Below, in pieces: positions 43,387-53,720 of a stretch of 64,000 bases of DNA; positions within the stretch are counted from its first letter, which is position 1, and every line of letters begins with the position of its first letter. A program made the position numbers and the translations under genes. This stretch comes from Meandrina meandrites (Eukaryota; Cnidaria; Anthozoa; Scleractinia; Meandrinidae): positions 25,465,493 to 25,529,492 of the forward strand of contig OY855908.1 of the NCBI GenBank assembly GCA_963693305.1, given 5' to 3'. Under the pieces are notes generated by a model that was given only the letters and a program-made list of their open reading frames with translations, ran no database searches and was not told the origin of the DNA.

Positions 43387-45076
43387 AAAGAAGTGTTGTT
43401 TAGGTCGAAATGTCGTTGGATTGAAAAAAGTGAAAGGCCAACCAAATATTTAGGGACTTAACGTTATTCGGAAAGGTGCTAATAATAAAAGCACTAGGAA
43501 TTTCTTCACTTGTCTATTCCGCTTCGAATGTACAGGTACCCGGTGAGATTACAGACAATGTTAAGGGAAGACTATTCCGTTTTCTGTGGAAAAATAAGAA
43601 AGACAAAATCAAAAGAGTAGGTTTGTATCAAGACTATGACAAAGGAGGACTTCGCATGGTCGATTTTGAAACATTTGTGAAATCGTTGCGCTTAGCCTGG
43701 ATCCCTAGGCTCCTCCGTTCTGGTCACCAAAACTGGAAGGTGGTTCCTGACCACTGTTTCAAAAAACGAGGAGGCTTAGAACTCTTACTCAGTTGCAACT
43801 ATAATATCGATTTCCTAGATGATCTTCCGAAATTCTATAAGGACGCGTTAAAATTTTTCAGCGAACTTACATCTCTTTATTCCAACAATTCTTGGCGTGA
43901 CCAACTGTTGTATAACAACAAAGACATTTTAATCGGAGGAAAACCTTTCTTTAATAGGGAGTGGTACTCGAAAGGAATACTTCAAATCAGAGATCTCTTA
44001 AGTCAAGATGGTAGCTTTCTTTCTTTTAGTGACTTTCGTAACAAGTATAGCCTAAAAAAAACAAACTTTCTTCAGTTTTATCAGGTAATCTCTGCTATTC
44101 CAAATCATTTGCTGTTAAAAGCGAGAACACAAGATTCCCCTACAGCCTCAAATTACAACGACCTGACTTCTTTTCAATTAGGAAGTGAGATTGAGATAAA
44201 CCTTTTGAATGTTAAAGCGAAAGACTTTTATTGGCTCCTGGTTAAAAAAACTCATACTTGTAAACAAACTGGCTCCAAACGATGGGAAACCGTTGTTAAA
44301 TTAAACGATGAACAATGGAAAAACATCTACAACTCAGTTAGGAAAATATGTAAAGAGAATAGACTAAAGGAGTATCATTTCAAATTTATTCATAGAATAA
44401 TAATTACTAAAAAGGAACTTCACAGGTTTGGAGCCAATTGATAATTGGCGAACAAGACTCGATTGATCACACGTTCATTGAATGTCCATTTACCAAGCGC
44501 TTTGTTAAAACCTGCATAGGCTGGTTCAATGACACAAATGGCTCACAATTTAATCCAACAACTGACGAGCTTTTATTTGGTATTCCTAACCCCTCTTCAG
44601 TTCTACTTAAGAAACTTAACTACACTCTTTTATTCATGCGTCGCTATATAAACATCAAGAAATTAAATGAGGAAGCACTGATCCTTCCAGATTTTATCAG
44701 TAAAATTAAGTCCAGATATCGATTGGAAAATTTCATAGTCAACGCTTCCTAGGCCTGATTATAGCATACCATCAAGGAAAAATGTAAGCTCCTCGGAACT
44801 TTACCCTATGCCACACACTTTTATTTTTCCCTTCTTGTAAATATTTTCAATTGTCATATGTTAATGTCACCACTTTAATATGTATATTTCGTTGTGATAG
44901 CTACATGTACTATTGTAATACCTACTTTTAGTCTCTTACGTCATTGTATTTTTTTTCTTCCCGTGGATGTTAATTATTTTTTAAGATTTTTCTTTTTTCT
45001 GTTTTTGATATTGTTTATGGTTGTAATTGTATGTTCATATTACTCTCAATAAAATGTCTTGTAAGAGAAAAAAAAA
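43387..45076 (+). mobile_element. 5'-truncated Tx1/L1-like LINE insertion
   Basis: The element starts inside ORF2, contains the C-terminal coding region and a roughly 320-base 3' UTR with AATAAA at about 45049, and ends in a short poly(A). The 11-bp direct repeats either side are the signature of target-primed reverse transcription. It lies sense to the host gene inside intron f. Confidence 0.88.
43458..44752 (+). pseudogene. ORF2 C-terminus of Tx1/L1-like LINE
   Basis: The frame from about 43458 reads LTLFGKVLIIKALGISSLVY, the thumb-region signature after the L1/Tx1 reverse transcriptase, then RLFRFLWKNKKDKIKR and GGLRMVDFETFVKSLRLAWI, typical of the ORF2 C-terminal half. Near 44441 the frame ends (HRFGAN) and continues in another frame with GEQDSIDHTFIECPFTKRF, the C-terminal Cys/His cluster, but the first Cys pair is lost. 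It then reaches a stop at about 44752. The frameshift with small deletion, and the absence of RT and endonuclease, leave it inactive. Confidence 0.85.
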
Positions 45077-45087
45077 TTATTTCCCTG

Positions 45088-45639
45088 CCGAGCTTAACCT
45101 GAAGGAAATCGCATAACGTTGTGTGCGTGCGCTTATGCGGAGCATCACGAGAAAAATATCTGGACTAAATTCACAGCGCGCGCTAGCTCGTGCATGATGG
45201 CGTAATCTTGTTTTTGAACAATTTGGGTTGAGTAAAGTTAAAATTGGTTAAATTCTTCTGTTTCGTCGTCATTCAGTGGGTCTGGAGAACTTTACTTGAT
45301 ACTGTAATGAATTTCTTTAGTTTATGTGAGCAATTTATGGCGTTTTGGTCGAAATTCAAGCGAGTTATCGCAAAACCGAAAATTTTGTTGCGTGTGTCGT
45401 TACGTGTGTAAATCATTCACGTACAAACTCTTTGTGTTGCCAAATATGGTACTTGGCAAAACTGAATATTCGAACGCTGTGAACGCGCGTTACACGTTTC
45501 AACTCCTTATGAGTTTCTGGCGTAATTAAATAAACGGCACGCAATGCATGCAGAAGCGATGACGTTTCACAAGGGGTCTTTAAGAATTTTTAGGAAATTT
45601 GACAGAAAATTTCAAGAAAGTTAATAAAAATAGCTTACA
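45088..45639 (+). other. Intron f: unassigned
   Basis: The short ORF 45326-45529 has no motif. Nothing else recognised. Confidence 0.35.
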
Positions 45640-46266
45640 ACTTCTGTGTTGAATGATTGTTCGACAAAAGTTGCGTTATGTTGCAGGGAGATATCCGATA
45701 CTGACGACATATGATACAAGGTCAAATGCTGTCTTGAAATTGTTGAGCCCTTTTGTTTTAAAAAAAATTAAAGATTTCTGTTTACTAAATCTTATAAAAC
45801 ACATCAAATATAATTAGTCTCTTTCACTTATACTTAGAATTAGTCCTTCCTAACTGCCCGGGGGTATTTTGCTTTAAGTTCTACGCAGTGCTTTCTTGTT
45901 GAGTTAAACTTGATTTCTTTTCTACTGACGTTTATTCCTGAACAACTTCTGTGTTGAATGACTGTTTGACAAAAGCTGCGTTGCCTTGTAGCGCGACATC
46001 CGATACTGACGACATACGATACAAGGTCAAACGCTGTCTTGAAAATGTTTGACCATGTTTACAACTTTAGCCCTTTTCTTTTAAAAAATGTAAAGATTTC
46101 TGTTTACTAAATCTAATAAAACACATCAAATATAATTTGTCTCTTTCGTTTATACATAGAATCGGTCCTTTCTAACTGCCCGGGAGTATTTTGCTTTGAG
46201 TTCTACGCCGTGATTTCTTGTTGAGTTTTACTTGAATTCTTTTCTACTGACGTTTATCCCTGAAGT
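45640..46266. repeat. Tandem duplication, two units of about 305-320 bp
   Basis: AACTTCTGTGTTGAATGA begins both units (about 45640 and 45945). Long stretches such as ATCCGATACTGACGACATA and TTCTGTTTACTAAATCT are shared, with scattered substitutions and one 20-base insertion in the second unit. It is an older duplication, non-coding. Confidence 0.85.
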
Positions 46267-46734
46267 TGCAACAGACAACAGATCCCGTCCACTCGCACGA
46301 CGACAAGAGCAAGAACACACACCATGCACCTAGTTCCCAATGCTCTTCGGTTCAATCCAGGGAGTAATCGCGCTCACACCGTAACACCAAAAATTCCATA
46401 AATTCCATCGCTTTTCCGCTTTACAGCATTAACCGATGACGTCATTCTATGACGTCATCGCTTAAAAACGTTAACAGCACCTTCCTAAAAGTGAGAGATA
46501 CTGGGAACGAGGTTGTGACGCGTACTCCGGTGATTTAGGATGGACGAATCTAACACGCCAGCAGCAAATTCAAAGGACCACATTATTTTACAGGTTTCTA
46601 TACGGGTTGGCTCCAGACTATCTTTTCACTAAATTTGAAAAACGAGAAACCGTGTAGAACCTAATGGAATCTGAGAACAAACTCAACGTTCCATTACCAT
46701 GCACTAACTATTACAAGAATACCTTGATCTGTGC
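46267..46734 (+). other. Intron f: unassigned
   Basis: GATGACGTCATTCTATGACGTCATC at about 46435-46460 is a self-complementary pair of TGACGTCA (CRE-like) sites. No gene seen. Confidence 0.4.
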
Positions 46735-47142
46735 GGTCGGTACAGTCGCTACAGTCGGTACAGTCGGTACAATCGGTACGCTCGGTACAGTCGGCACAGT
46801 CGGTACAATCGGTACAGTCGGTACAGTCGGTACAATCGGTACAGTCGGTACAGTCGGTACAGTCGGTAGCTCGGTACAGTCGGTACGCTCGGTACAGTCG
46901 GTACAGTCGGTACAGTCGGTACGCTCGGTACAGTCGGTACGCTCGGTACAGTCGGCACAATCGGTACAGTCGGTACGCTCGGTACAGTCGGTACAGTCGG
47001 TACAATCGGTACAGTCGGTACAATCGGTACAGTCGGTACAGTCGGTACTGTCGATACAGTCGGTACAGTCGGTACAGTCGGTACGCTCGGCACAGTCGGT
47101 ACAGTCGGTACGCTCGGTACAGTCGGTACAGTCGGTACGCTC
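46735..47142. repeat. 9-bp minisatellite (GGTACAGTC)n
   Basis: About 45 units of GGTACAGTC with three recurring variants: GGTACAATC, GGTACGCTC and GGCACAGTC. The array is nearly free of stops, producing long spurious ORFs on both strands (TDCTDCTDC, YRLYRLYRL, VPTVPTVPT and others). Confidence 0.97.
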
Positions 47143-48548
47143 GATAACAACAATACATTCACTATCACTAACAGAGTAGGAAAAACCAGCATGTATTCGT
47201 ACCACAGAAATGAGCATGACGACAGCAGGAGAGGTTTTACTAGCGACAAATAGGAAGGCAATTCTTATTTTAAAAAAAATCTTCCATTGTTCTTGCGAGA
47301 TGGCCAATCACAGAGCCGCTTTGGATCGGTGCAGTACCGCTCTTAGAGTCTGTAGGTCTCAGGTAAGATAACAAAAGGAATTTAAACCACAGAAAGCTGT
47401 AGACGGCTTGTGAAGGGTTATAATGCTACTGCGTCTTAAGGAGTACGACACAGAGCGTAAAGAAAACATTTGATTCATGTATGTGGGATAGTTGTTAAGA
47501 TGAGGAAAAATAAAATAAATAAATAAAATAAATCTCAAAATACGCTTGTCAAGTTTCTCTAGTTGTCGAAATCTCGACTGTTACAGAAATGCCAGACATT
47601 TGAGCTGTAAGAAAAATGCGGGAGCGTGAATGCCTTGTGCAGGTGCAACAAAGTGCAACTGGAAACAAGTTTACCGAATCTCGTCATTACATTAAACTCA
47701 CTGTTCATTTTTTACAAATTGTAGCAATTCATTTCATTAACCATGGTGATACTAAACATTTCAATGGAATTCTTGAAAGGAAAAGAAAATTTATAACCAG
47801 TTTTTCTCAAGACCATAGTTTGGAAGTACTCAATTCATGTAGAAGACGCTTATCCAGTTTCGCAGGGTCGATATCGGAGTCGTCATCTGCAACGAATTTT
47901 CAATTTCACGGATTTTATGTGGAAGAATAAGTCATGTATAAAGACATACAAGAAAAATTATAAATAATAAATAACATCGGGCCAAACTGGCGATGCCTTG
48001 TGACACGCCCGCTTGATTCTCTTTCCACTCTAAAAATGGCCTATCTTGACACACAGTGTCCTGACACGACAGCTATAGCTCAGTCAGTTCTTTGTTGCCA
48101 TGCCCTTACAGTCTTCGCCTCCAGTCCGCACTAATCCGTTCACACTAAAACGGCGTTCTCGGCCACCAAAACGGATCATTTCGAATACAGTCTCTAAAGT
48201 GGAGAAATTTGAAAACGCCGGCTAGGTGGAGTAGTGTGGACGGCCAATGGCTGATGTCAATGCATGACCATGCGATCTTCCCTTTCGGTTTAATTAGCAG
48301 TACAATAGCACTACACTTGAGAAAATTTCTTTCTCGGTTCTCTGAGCAACGTGAAATCATTAAACTGCATTATGTAAAATTTGGACTTTCTTTCTAAATA
48401 TTCAGCTGAAGATAGCTCTAAAATTTATGGATTGTCGGGAAGTTCTTAAAAGTACAATAGAGATTATTAGTATTTTTGTTTTTGATAGACGTTATCCTCG
48501 GCGTCAACGAAAACGTTGTAAATTCCCTAATTTGAATTTAGTGCAGGC
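47143..48548 (+). other. Intron f: mostly unassigned
   Basis: It contains the inverse copy of the GGCTCTGTGATTGGC repeat at 47301-47341, an (AAATA)n run near 47510, and an open frame at 47616-47930 with no domain I know. GTTCACACTAAAACGGCG near 48140 and GTAGTGTGGACGGCC near 48231 look like worn DNA-transposon ends. Confidence 0.4.
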
Positions 48549-49062
48549 TCTGGTAATGATGTACGTATGCTCTGCCATTCATCCGCGTTTCGTTTCCAAA
48601 TTTATCCGGGTTCGTGACGGCGCCTTCAGTTAGCCTCACAACTAAAGTTACTTCAATAGGCAGATATAAAATCAGACAATATTCCTGTGAATAAATATTC
48701 GAATGTAGAATGCTTTTGAATGCGAGTACCCGAGTGAATGCGTATACCCGTGTGCCAATTCATTTTTCTGAGAATTTGAAAATGAAAAATGAAAATTTTA
48801 GTTCATCTGGTAATGATGTACGTATGCTCTGCCATTCATCCGCGTTTCGTTTCCAAATTTATCCGGGTTCGTGACGGCGCCTTCAGTTAGCCTCACAACT
48901 AAAGTTACTTCAATAGGCAGATATAAAATCAGACAATATTCCTGTGAATAAATATTCGAATGTAGAATGCTTTTGAATGCGAGTACCCGAGTGAATGCGT
49001 ATACCCGTGTGCCAATTCATTTTTCTGAGAATTTGAAAATGAAAAATGAAAATTTTAGTTCA
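48549..49062. repeat. Perfect 257-bp tandem duplication
   Basis: 48549-48805 and 48806-49062 appear identical base for base, starting TCTGGTAATGATGTACGTAT and ending GAAAATTTTAGTTCA. Perfect identity means a very recent event or an assembly artefact. Confidence 0.9.
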
Positions 49063-49517
49063 TTTTCATTTTTCATTTTTGCTGAAAATTGAAAACGACT
49101 TTAGCAACTCATCTTTCAAAATTAATTTTTCATTTTTCCGTAAAAATGGAAATGGAAATTTTTCGATTTCTTTTTGAAATGAAAATGAAAATAGAAATTT
49201 TTAAATTCATTTTTCCATTTTCAAAAACAGAAATGAGACTTTAAATGCTTTTACGAATTCAATTTTCATTGATCGGTGACCTGGGATGAAAATACGCGAA
49301 TACGCTGATCACGTGACGCTTGTATCCGCTACAAACATGGCTGATCGAGATCCTGCCGAGCACATCGTCTTAAAATGAACCCATTCATTGATTAAGTATT
49401 TAAACGTTTGCTAAAGTCGTTTTCAATTTTCAGCAAAAATGAAAAATGAACTAAAATTTTCATTTTTCATTTTTCAAATTCTCAGAAAAATGAATTGGCA
49501 CTCGTTTACACGCATTC
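48993..49517. mobile_element. Fold-back MITE with about 112-bp arms
   Basis: 48993-49107 and 49408-49517 are inverse copies (GCCAATTCATTTTTCTGAGA ... GAAAACGACTTTAGCAA). Part of the left arm is duplicated by the 257-bp tandem repeat, so the duplication is younger than the insertion. The loop is AT-rich and non-coding. Confidence 0.75.
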
Positions 49518-49879
49518 TTTTGCCTAGGTTTTAAGGTTGTAATCGTAACGGAAATCAATATCAAGTGGCATAGCCTCCAATAGAGCGACGTATTTGCAGC
49601 ACATTTTGTCAAGGAAAGCACGCTAAAACACGACTGTTTTAATGCGACTTCTTTTGCAGACAACACGTGACCATCACTTGGTACGAAATATAAAGTTTTA
49701 TTTAGATAAAAACGTCAGCGAGAGTCAATCAACCTTATTCAAAGCGTCTCAGTACAGTTTTTTGTCCTGGACCATACCTAACATAATTTTGTAACTATTT
49801 CTGTTAGACGTATTTTGTAAAGTAATGAAATGCCATGATAATCAGTTATGAAATGACCCTGCGTTTTTTTTCCCAACAG
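49518..49879 (+). other. End of intron f
   Basis: Unassigned; ends with a pyrimidine tract TTTTTTTTCCCAACAG in front of exon g. Confidence 0.45.
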
Positions 49880-49940
49880 GCTCTTACCCATCGACAGTCA
49901 TGTGAACCCTCGACTTCACAAGATATGTCTGGTAATCAAA
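49880..49940 (+). CDS. Host ZU5-UPA gene, exon g: short linker
   Basis: A strong polypyrimidine-CAG acceptor and a consensus donor AAA|GTAAGT bound 61 bases. It starts in phase 0, matching exon f, and leaves with one base. It encodes only ALTHRQSCEPSTSQDMSGNQ, a Ser/Thr/Gln linker. The excellent splice sites and matching phase are the only evidence. The following exon is not found in this window, so the C-terminal domain (a death domain is typical after UPA) remains unknown. Confidence 0.5.
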
Positions 49941-50117
49941 GTAAGTGTTATTCGTTAACATCGGCTCACTTTGAGCTTCTTGTTTGCTCGCGACTTTATT
50001 TATCTACTGAAAATTAACCTTTTTGTTGGTTTATTTGAAAAGAAATTTCCATTGAATTAATTATTATCATCCCCTTTGCCCACAAAGCTCGTAGAGTCAG
50101 TTTGTCAAGTCAAAATT

Positions 50118-50402
50118 AGTCACGTGGTACATCAGCCTCCACCATCGTGGCAGGCACGGTGCGGGTTTGAGCCCTGCTTGGGGGACTGTGCTGTGTTCCT
50201 AGGAAAGACACATAACTCTTATACTGCACCTCTTCACCCAGGCTTATAAATGGGTACCGGTAAATTTAGTGTTGAGGGGTAACCCTGCAATGGACATCCA
50301 ATTCAGGGAGGATTAGAAAAACTCCTATTCGCCTTACGCCACTGAAACCAGAATATATAAGAGTTCCGCACTGATGAACCACCTGGCTTGAACCTATAAT
50401 AG
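50118..50402 (+). mobile_element. tRNA-derived SINE
   Basis: CACGGTGCGGGTTTGAGCCC supplies a B-box-like T arm. It is followed by a body I recognise from cnidarian and deuterostome SINEs: CTGTGCTGTGTTCCTAGGAA, then CACCCAGGCTTATAAATGGG, TACCGG, GGGGTAACCCTGCAATGGAC. The 3' end is near 50400. No target duplication was identified with confidence. Confidence 0.75.
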
Positions 50403-50430
50403 CATTAATTAGTTTTTTCGTGCTTATTTA

Positions 50431-50502
50431 GCAGTGGCTTCATGGTTGGTGCGCGGGACTCCAGATTGAGCGGTCCGGGTTGGAGCCCCGGTTGGGTCAC
50501 AT
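50431..50502 (+). repeat. tRNA-like sequence (SINE head)
   Basis: TGGCTTCATGGTTGGTGCGC matches an A-box D-arm layout and GGTTGGAGCCCCGG a degenerate B box. It starts 30 bases after the previous SINE and reads like a second SINE head. Mismatched stems rule out a functional tRNA. Confidence 0.5.
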
Positions 50503-51324
50503 TTGTTTTGTTATTTGTGAAGTTGAATTTACGATACTCTCGTTTCTCGCTTTTTTCCCTCACGTTATGAACTGCCCAATAGGCTACAGTTGTTTTGAAA
50601 CTCTTATGCGAGAAGCTATTATTTCCCGCTGTAAAACGTGGGTTACCACTGGCGTCCACCAACCGTGCATACGTACGCTGGCGACCACCAAATTTCCTCG
50701 GCTTGATGGGTTTACCAGTCCTATAGCTATGGTTGCTTCGCACGCGCGCGCCAAAGGTTTTGAGAAAAAAATCAATGTTAGAAGATGTTCGCGCGCACGT
50801 CGTAAATCTTCCCTCGTGTGTTTAAGCAGTGAGCACACAACAGTTATTGTAATATGTATCAAACAGGAGAGGCAAATGTTTCATCTAATGTTTAGACTTG
50901 ATAAAACATGAACTGCGAATTTATTGAACGGATTCAAAATCTGCTGATGTAGATCAACTCATTCTTGCACTAATATTTAGATTTGGGGTTATATTGGCCT
51001 AGAAAATTGGACGTAAAGTTTAGCCGTGTCTTTATCAGATATAAAGACACTCATTAAACAATTTTTCTTTATGAATTATTAATGAGTTTTTGTACACATT
51101 TCCAAATACCGAGAATAGAATTGAAAGTAAGACACACAGCAGCTTATTCTTGATGAAATTCGCGGTTTTTGGGAATGTAATGAGCACTCTCCAGTTTTTC
51201 ATTATATAAATGTTTAATCGAACTAAGCCAAAGGAGTAAACGGAGAAATAACAAATCATTAAATATATGCTAGTTACGTAATGAATTATATCAATGTGTT
51301 TGGGAGCAATACATAGTAATCATT
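50503..51324 (+). other. Unassigned, with an interspersed repeat core
   Basis: CCTCGGCTTGATGGGTTTAC at 50697, followed by CAGTCCTATAG, is the reverse of the CTATAGGATTGGTAAACCCA module at 59929. A GCGCGCGCGCC run follows, so this again puts the module next to a simple repeat. Confidence 0.45.
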
Positions 51325-51985
51325 AAATTCTTAACCTCGGATATTGCATTTCTGGCTTTGTGATTGGTTTACTGAATCCCGGTTTTCAGCCAATATACCT
51401 ACGTTTGACCTTATGTGGGAAACGAGTGCGGCAAGTGCAGCTCAGCTTATAATTTTCCTGTGGGAAGCGAAAGTTCCATCAGAAAAATGGCTGAAAATTT
51501 GGCGAGCTTTATATACACGAAATAATCGACAGTGCCTTCCCTTAAACCACTCAAATACCACAAGAATGCCATAAGTGACACAACTACGCAGACCAAAAGG
51601 ATTGATGCGAAAAGTTTAATGAAAAATACTTGTAAATGTACAACAAGAGCGACTGAACCAAGAAGAAAAGCATCAAATAATTTACGAGAAGACCAGAAAA
51701 CTGGCACAGTTTCATTCAGTGTTCGACGTAAAATTAGGCTCAGCACTTCAGTTAAGTTTGTTACCTTTCAATCTTGATCTTGCCCTTTTATACTTCAATA
51801 AACTTCATCAACCCCAAGTACATTTTCGTTTCAGCATAATCCAGTAGTCTTGATGACAGCCGTGGACCGTGAACAAGTACAATATGTAAACACTTGTTTT
51901 GTTCGTCTTGACCAAGGCGTATAATTTCCAGAAAAGCTATTGCTTCGGATCTTCCCGTAAAACTTAAGGTGTCTCTCTACAGCTT
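51325..51985. mobile_element. 1-kb repeat family, copy B (opposite orientation to 34508-35350)
   Basis: It shares with copy A1 the CCTTTCAATCTTGATCTTG segment, the GAAGACCAGAAAACTG region and the GGAAGATCCGAAGCAATAGC region. Similarity stops near 51985 and resumes at 53590-53720 (fragment ending GCGGGAAAATTT in reverse), so copy B was split by about 1.6 kb of later insertions. Confidence 0.65.
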
Positions 51986-52188
51986 CTTCTGGACCATACC
52001 AAACACTTTCATTTGGCCGTTTAGCAAACTTCCCGGACTCGAATCGATGTGAAATGTACACCAGATATTGGAATTGATATATTATAAGTGTGATATAATA
52101 TATTTTTTAGGAAAATCGATATTTCCATGGCAACGATAAACAGAAAAACAAGATATCAGTTAAACTTGAATACTAGGCGAATAAGTTT

Positions 52189-53097
52189 TGACGTAAAAAA
52201 ACTAACACCAGTATCTGAAACTATGGTGTACTGCACATCAAATATACAAGAATAAAAAAAATCTGTATGTTTGAATTCGAATAAATCGCAAATATATTTC
52301 AAACCATGCTTTTTGCATGATAATGATAAACGGACCGAGACGCAGACACTCCTTTGATGAAATTTTTTCGAAATAACACCAAAATGTGTATTTAACTTAT
52401 CTTTCGCGGTCGTGAAAGTTTTGTTGATTTTCGTTTTCGCGATCCCGAGAATTGGACTTTTTCATACGGTCACTACCAATGTAATTTTTGGTACATTTTC
52501 TACTTTTAGCGCTTTGTGAAAATCTCCAAAATGGCTCCAACGATTTTTGTAAAACTTTCACAACACATGCTTGATAATGCAAAGGATTTTATGATGTAAT
52601 GTATATGAAATGATTCATATGTGAACTGCGGATTTATATGAAGGTGAAAAAAATCAGGGCTTAAAAAATGAAAAAACACAATATGGAAAACAAAAATAGC
52701 AACGAACTGCATTTGCCACGATGGAATGTAGAAAACATTGATTTGAACATTTTAGCATAAATTACGAACGCTGAATTTGTAACGCAACTTTTCGTCGGTT
52801 CGAACGCCTTCTTTATAAAAGGATAAATTTGGACGTGTTCCAGTAAAGCAACGTTAATAAAACTTTGGAATTTAAAAATTCTTTGCATTATCTGGCATGT
52901 GTTGTGATCGTTTTACATTTTGGAGAAATGGTCCGTTTATCATTATCATGCAAAAAGCATGGTTTGAAATATATTTGCCATTTATTCGAAATCAAACATA
53001 CATATTTTTTTCATTCTTGTATATTCGATGTGCAGTACACCATAGTTTCAGACACTGGTGTTAGTTTTTTTACGTCAAATCTTATTCAAATCTTATG
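52189..53097. mobile_element. 0.9-kb fold-back element
   Basis: GAATAAGTTTTGACGTAAAA...GTGTACTGCACATC at the left is mirrored at the right end (GATGTGCAGTACACC...TTACGTCAAATCTTATTC). Inner pairs such as ACAACACATGCTTGATAATG also match in inverse. It is non-coding and sits within the split of repeat copy B. Confidence 0.75.
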
Positions 53098-53139
53098 GTC
53101 AAGAAAAAACTGAAGAGAGCCACCTAATTGTTGTCACAA

Positions 53140-53580
53140 TTTTCCAAATACCAAGTGAGTCTTCTGAAGAAATATAACGTGATAAATATTGTAATTAAAT
53201 GGAAACTCGGAAATAAAACCGAGCTGCAGATGGGATTTGAACCCACGACCCTCTGTGATCTAGTCGGATGCTCTAACCACTGAGCAACTGGAGATTTATA
53301 AGACTCACTTGGTGGTTGGATGGTTGCATGTCAGATATGCCTTAATGTGACTGCGTGTATGCAGTTATACTGTCCTCATATGATTATGTGACTGCGTGAT
53401 GCGGTTCTAGTCAAAGACCCACATTTGACCCTTGCTCAACATAGAGTCTCCAGTAGCTCAGTGGTAAGAGCAACCGACTAGATCACGGAGGTTCGTGGGT
53501 TCAAATCCCATCTGGAGCTCTGATTTTTTTCCGAGTTTCCATTTAATACAAATATTTATCTCGTTTAAGTTTTCCAAATA
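53140..53580. mobile_element. Fold-back element with two inverted tRNA-like arms
   Basis: The direct repeat TTTTCCAAATA (53140-53150; 53570-53580) flanks 419 bases. The ends are inverse copies (GATAAATATT...TTAAATGGAAACTCGG). Just inside each lies a tRNA-like block: minus strand about 53222-53293 and plus strand 53448-53520, both with a D-arm AGCTCAGTGGT and the T-arm GGTTCAAATCCC, ending ATCTGGAGCTC. It looks like two head-to-head tRNA-derived SINE copies mobilised or trapped as one unit. Confidence 0.7.
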
Positions 53581-53589
53581 GACAATTTA

Positions 53590-53720
53590 GAGGAGATTGT
53601 CCAAGGAAAATCTTTGGAAGAATTTAACTCTCTCGCTCACTTTCCTCGCGTGTTTCATTCAACTCAAGAAGAGAACACCGCGCCCCAAATTTTCCCGCCT
53701 CCTCATAGCCGAGCTCCCGC
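53590..53720. repeat. 1-kb repeat family, separated end of copy B
   Basis: In reverse it matches 34545-34680 (GCGGGAAAATTTG..GCGGTGTTC, then GAAACACGCGAGGAAAG). It borders directly on the left edge of the ISL2EU-type element. Confidence 0.6.

Noticed and set aside
46664..47307. Several long ORFs on both strands (Thr-Asp-Cys, Tyr-Arg-Leu and Val-Pro-Thr repeats)
   Set aside because: They are translations of a stop-free 9-bp minisatellite, present in five frames at once, with no start or splice context.
53222..53520. Two genuine tRNA genes
   Set aside because: The anticodon stems do not pair properly, the copies are mirror images inside a fold-back unit, and no terminator run follows, so they are tRNA-derived repeats.
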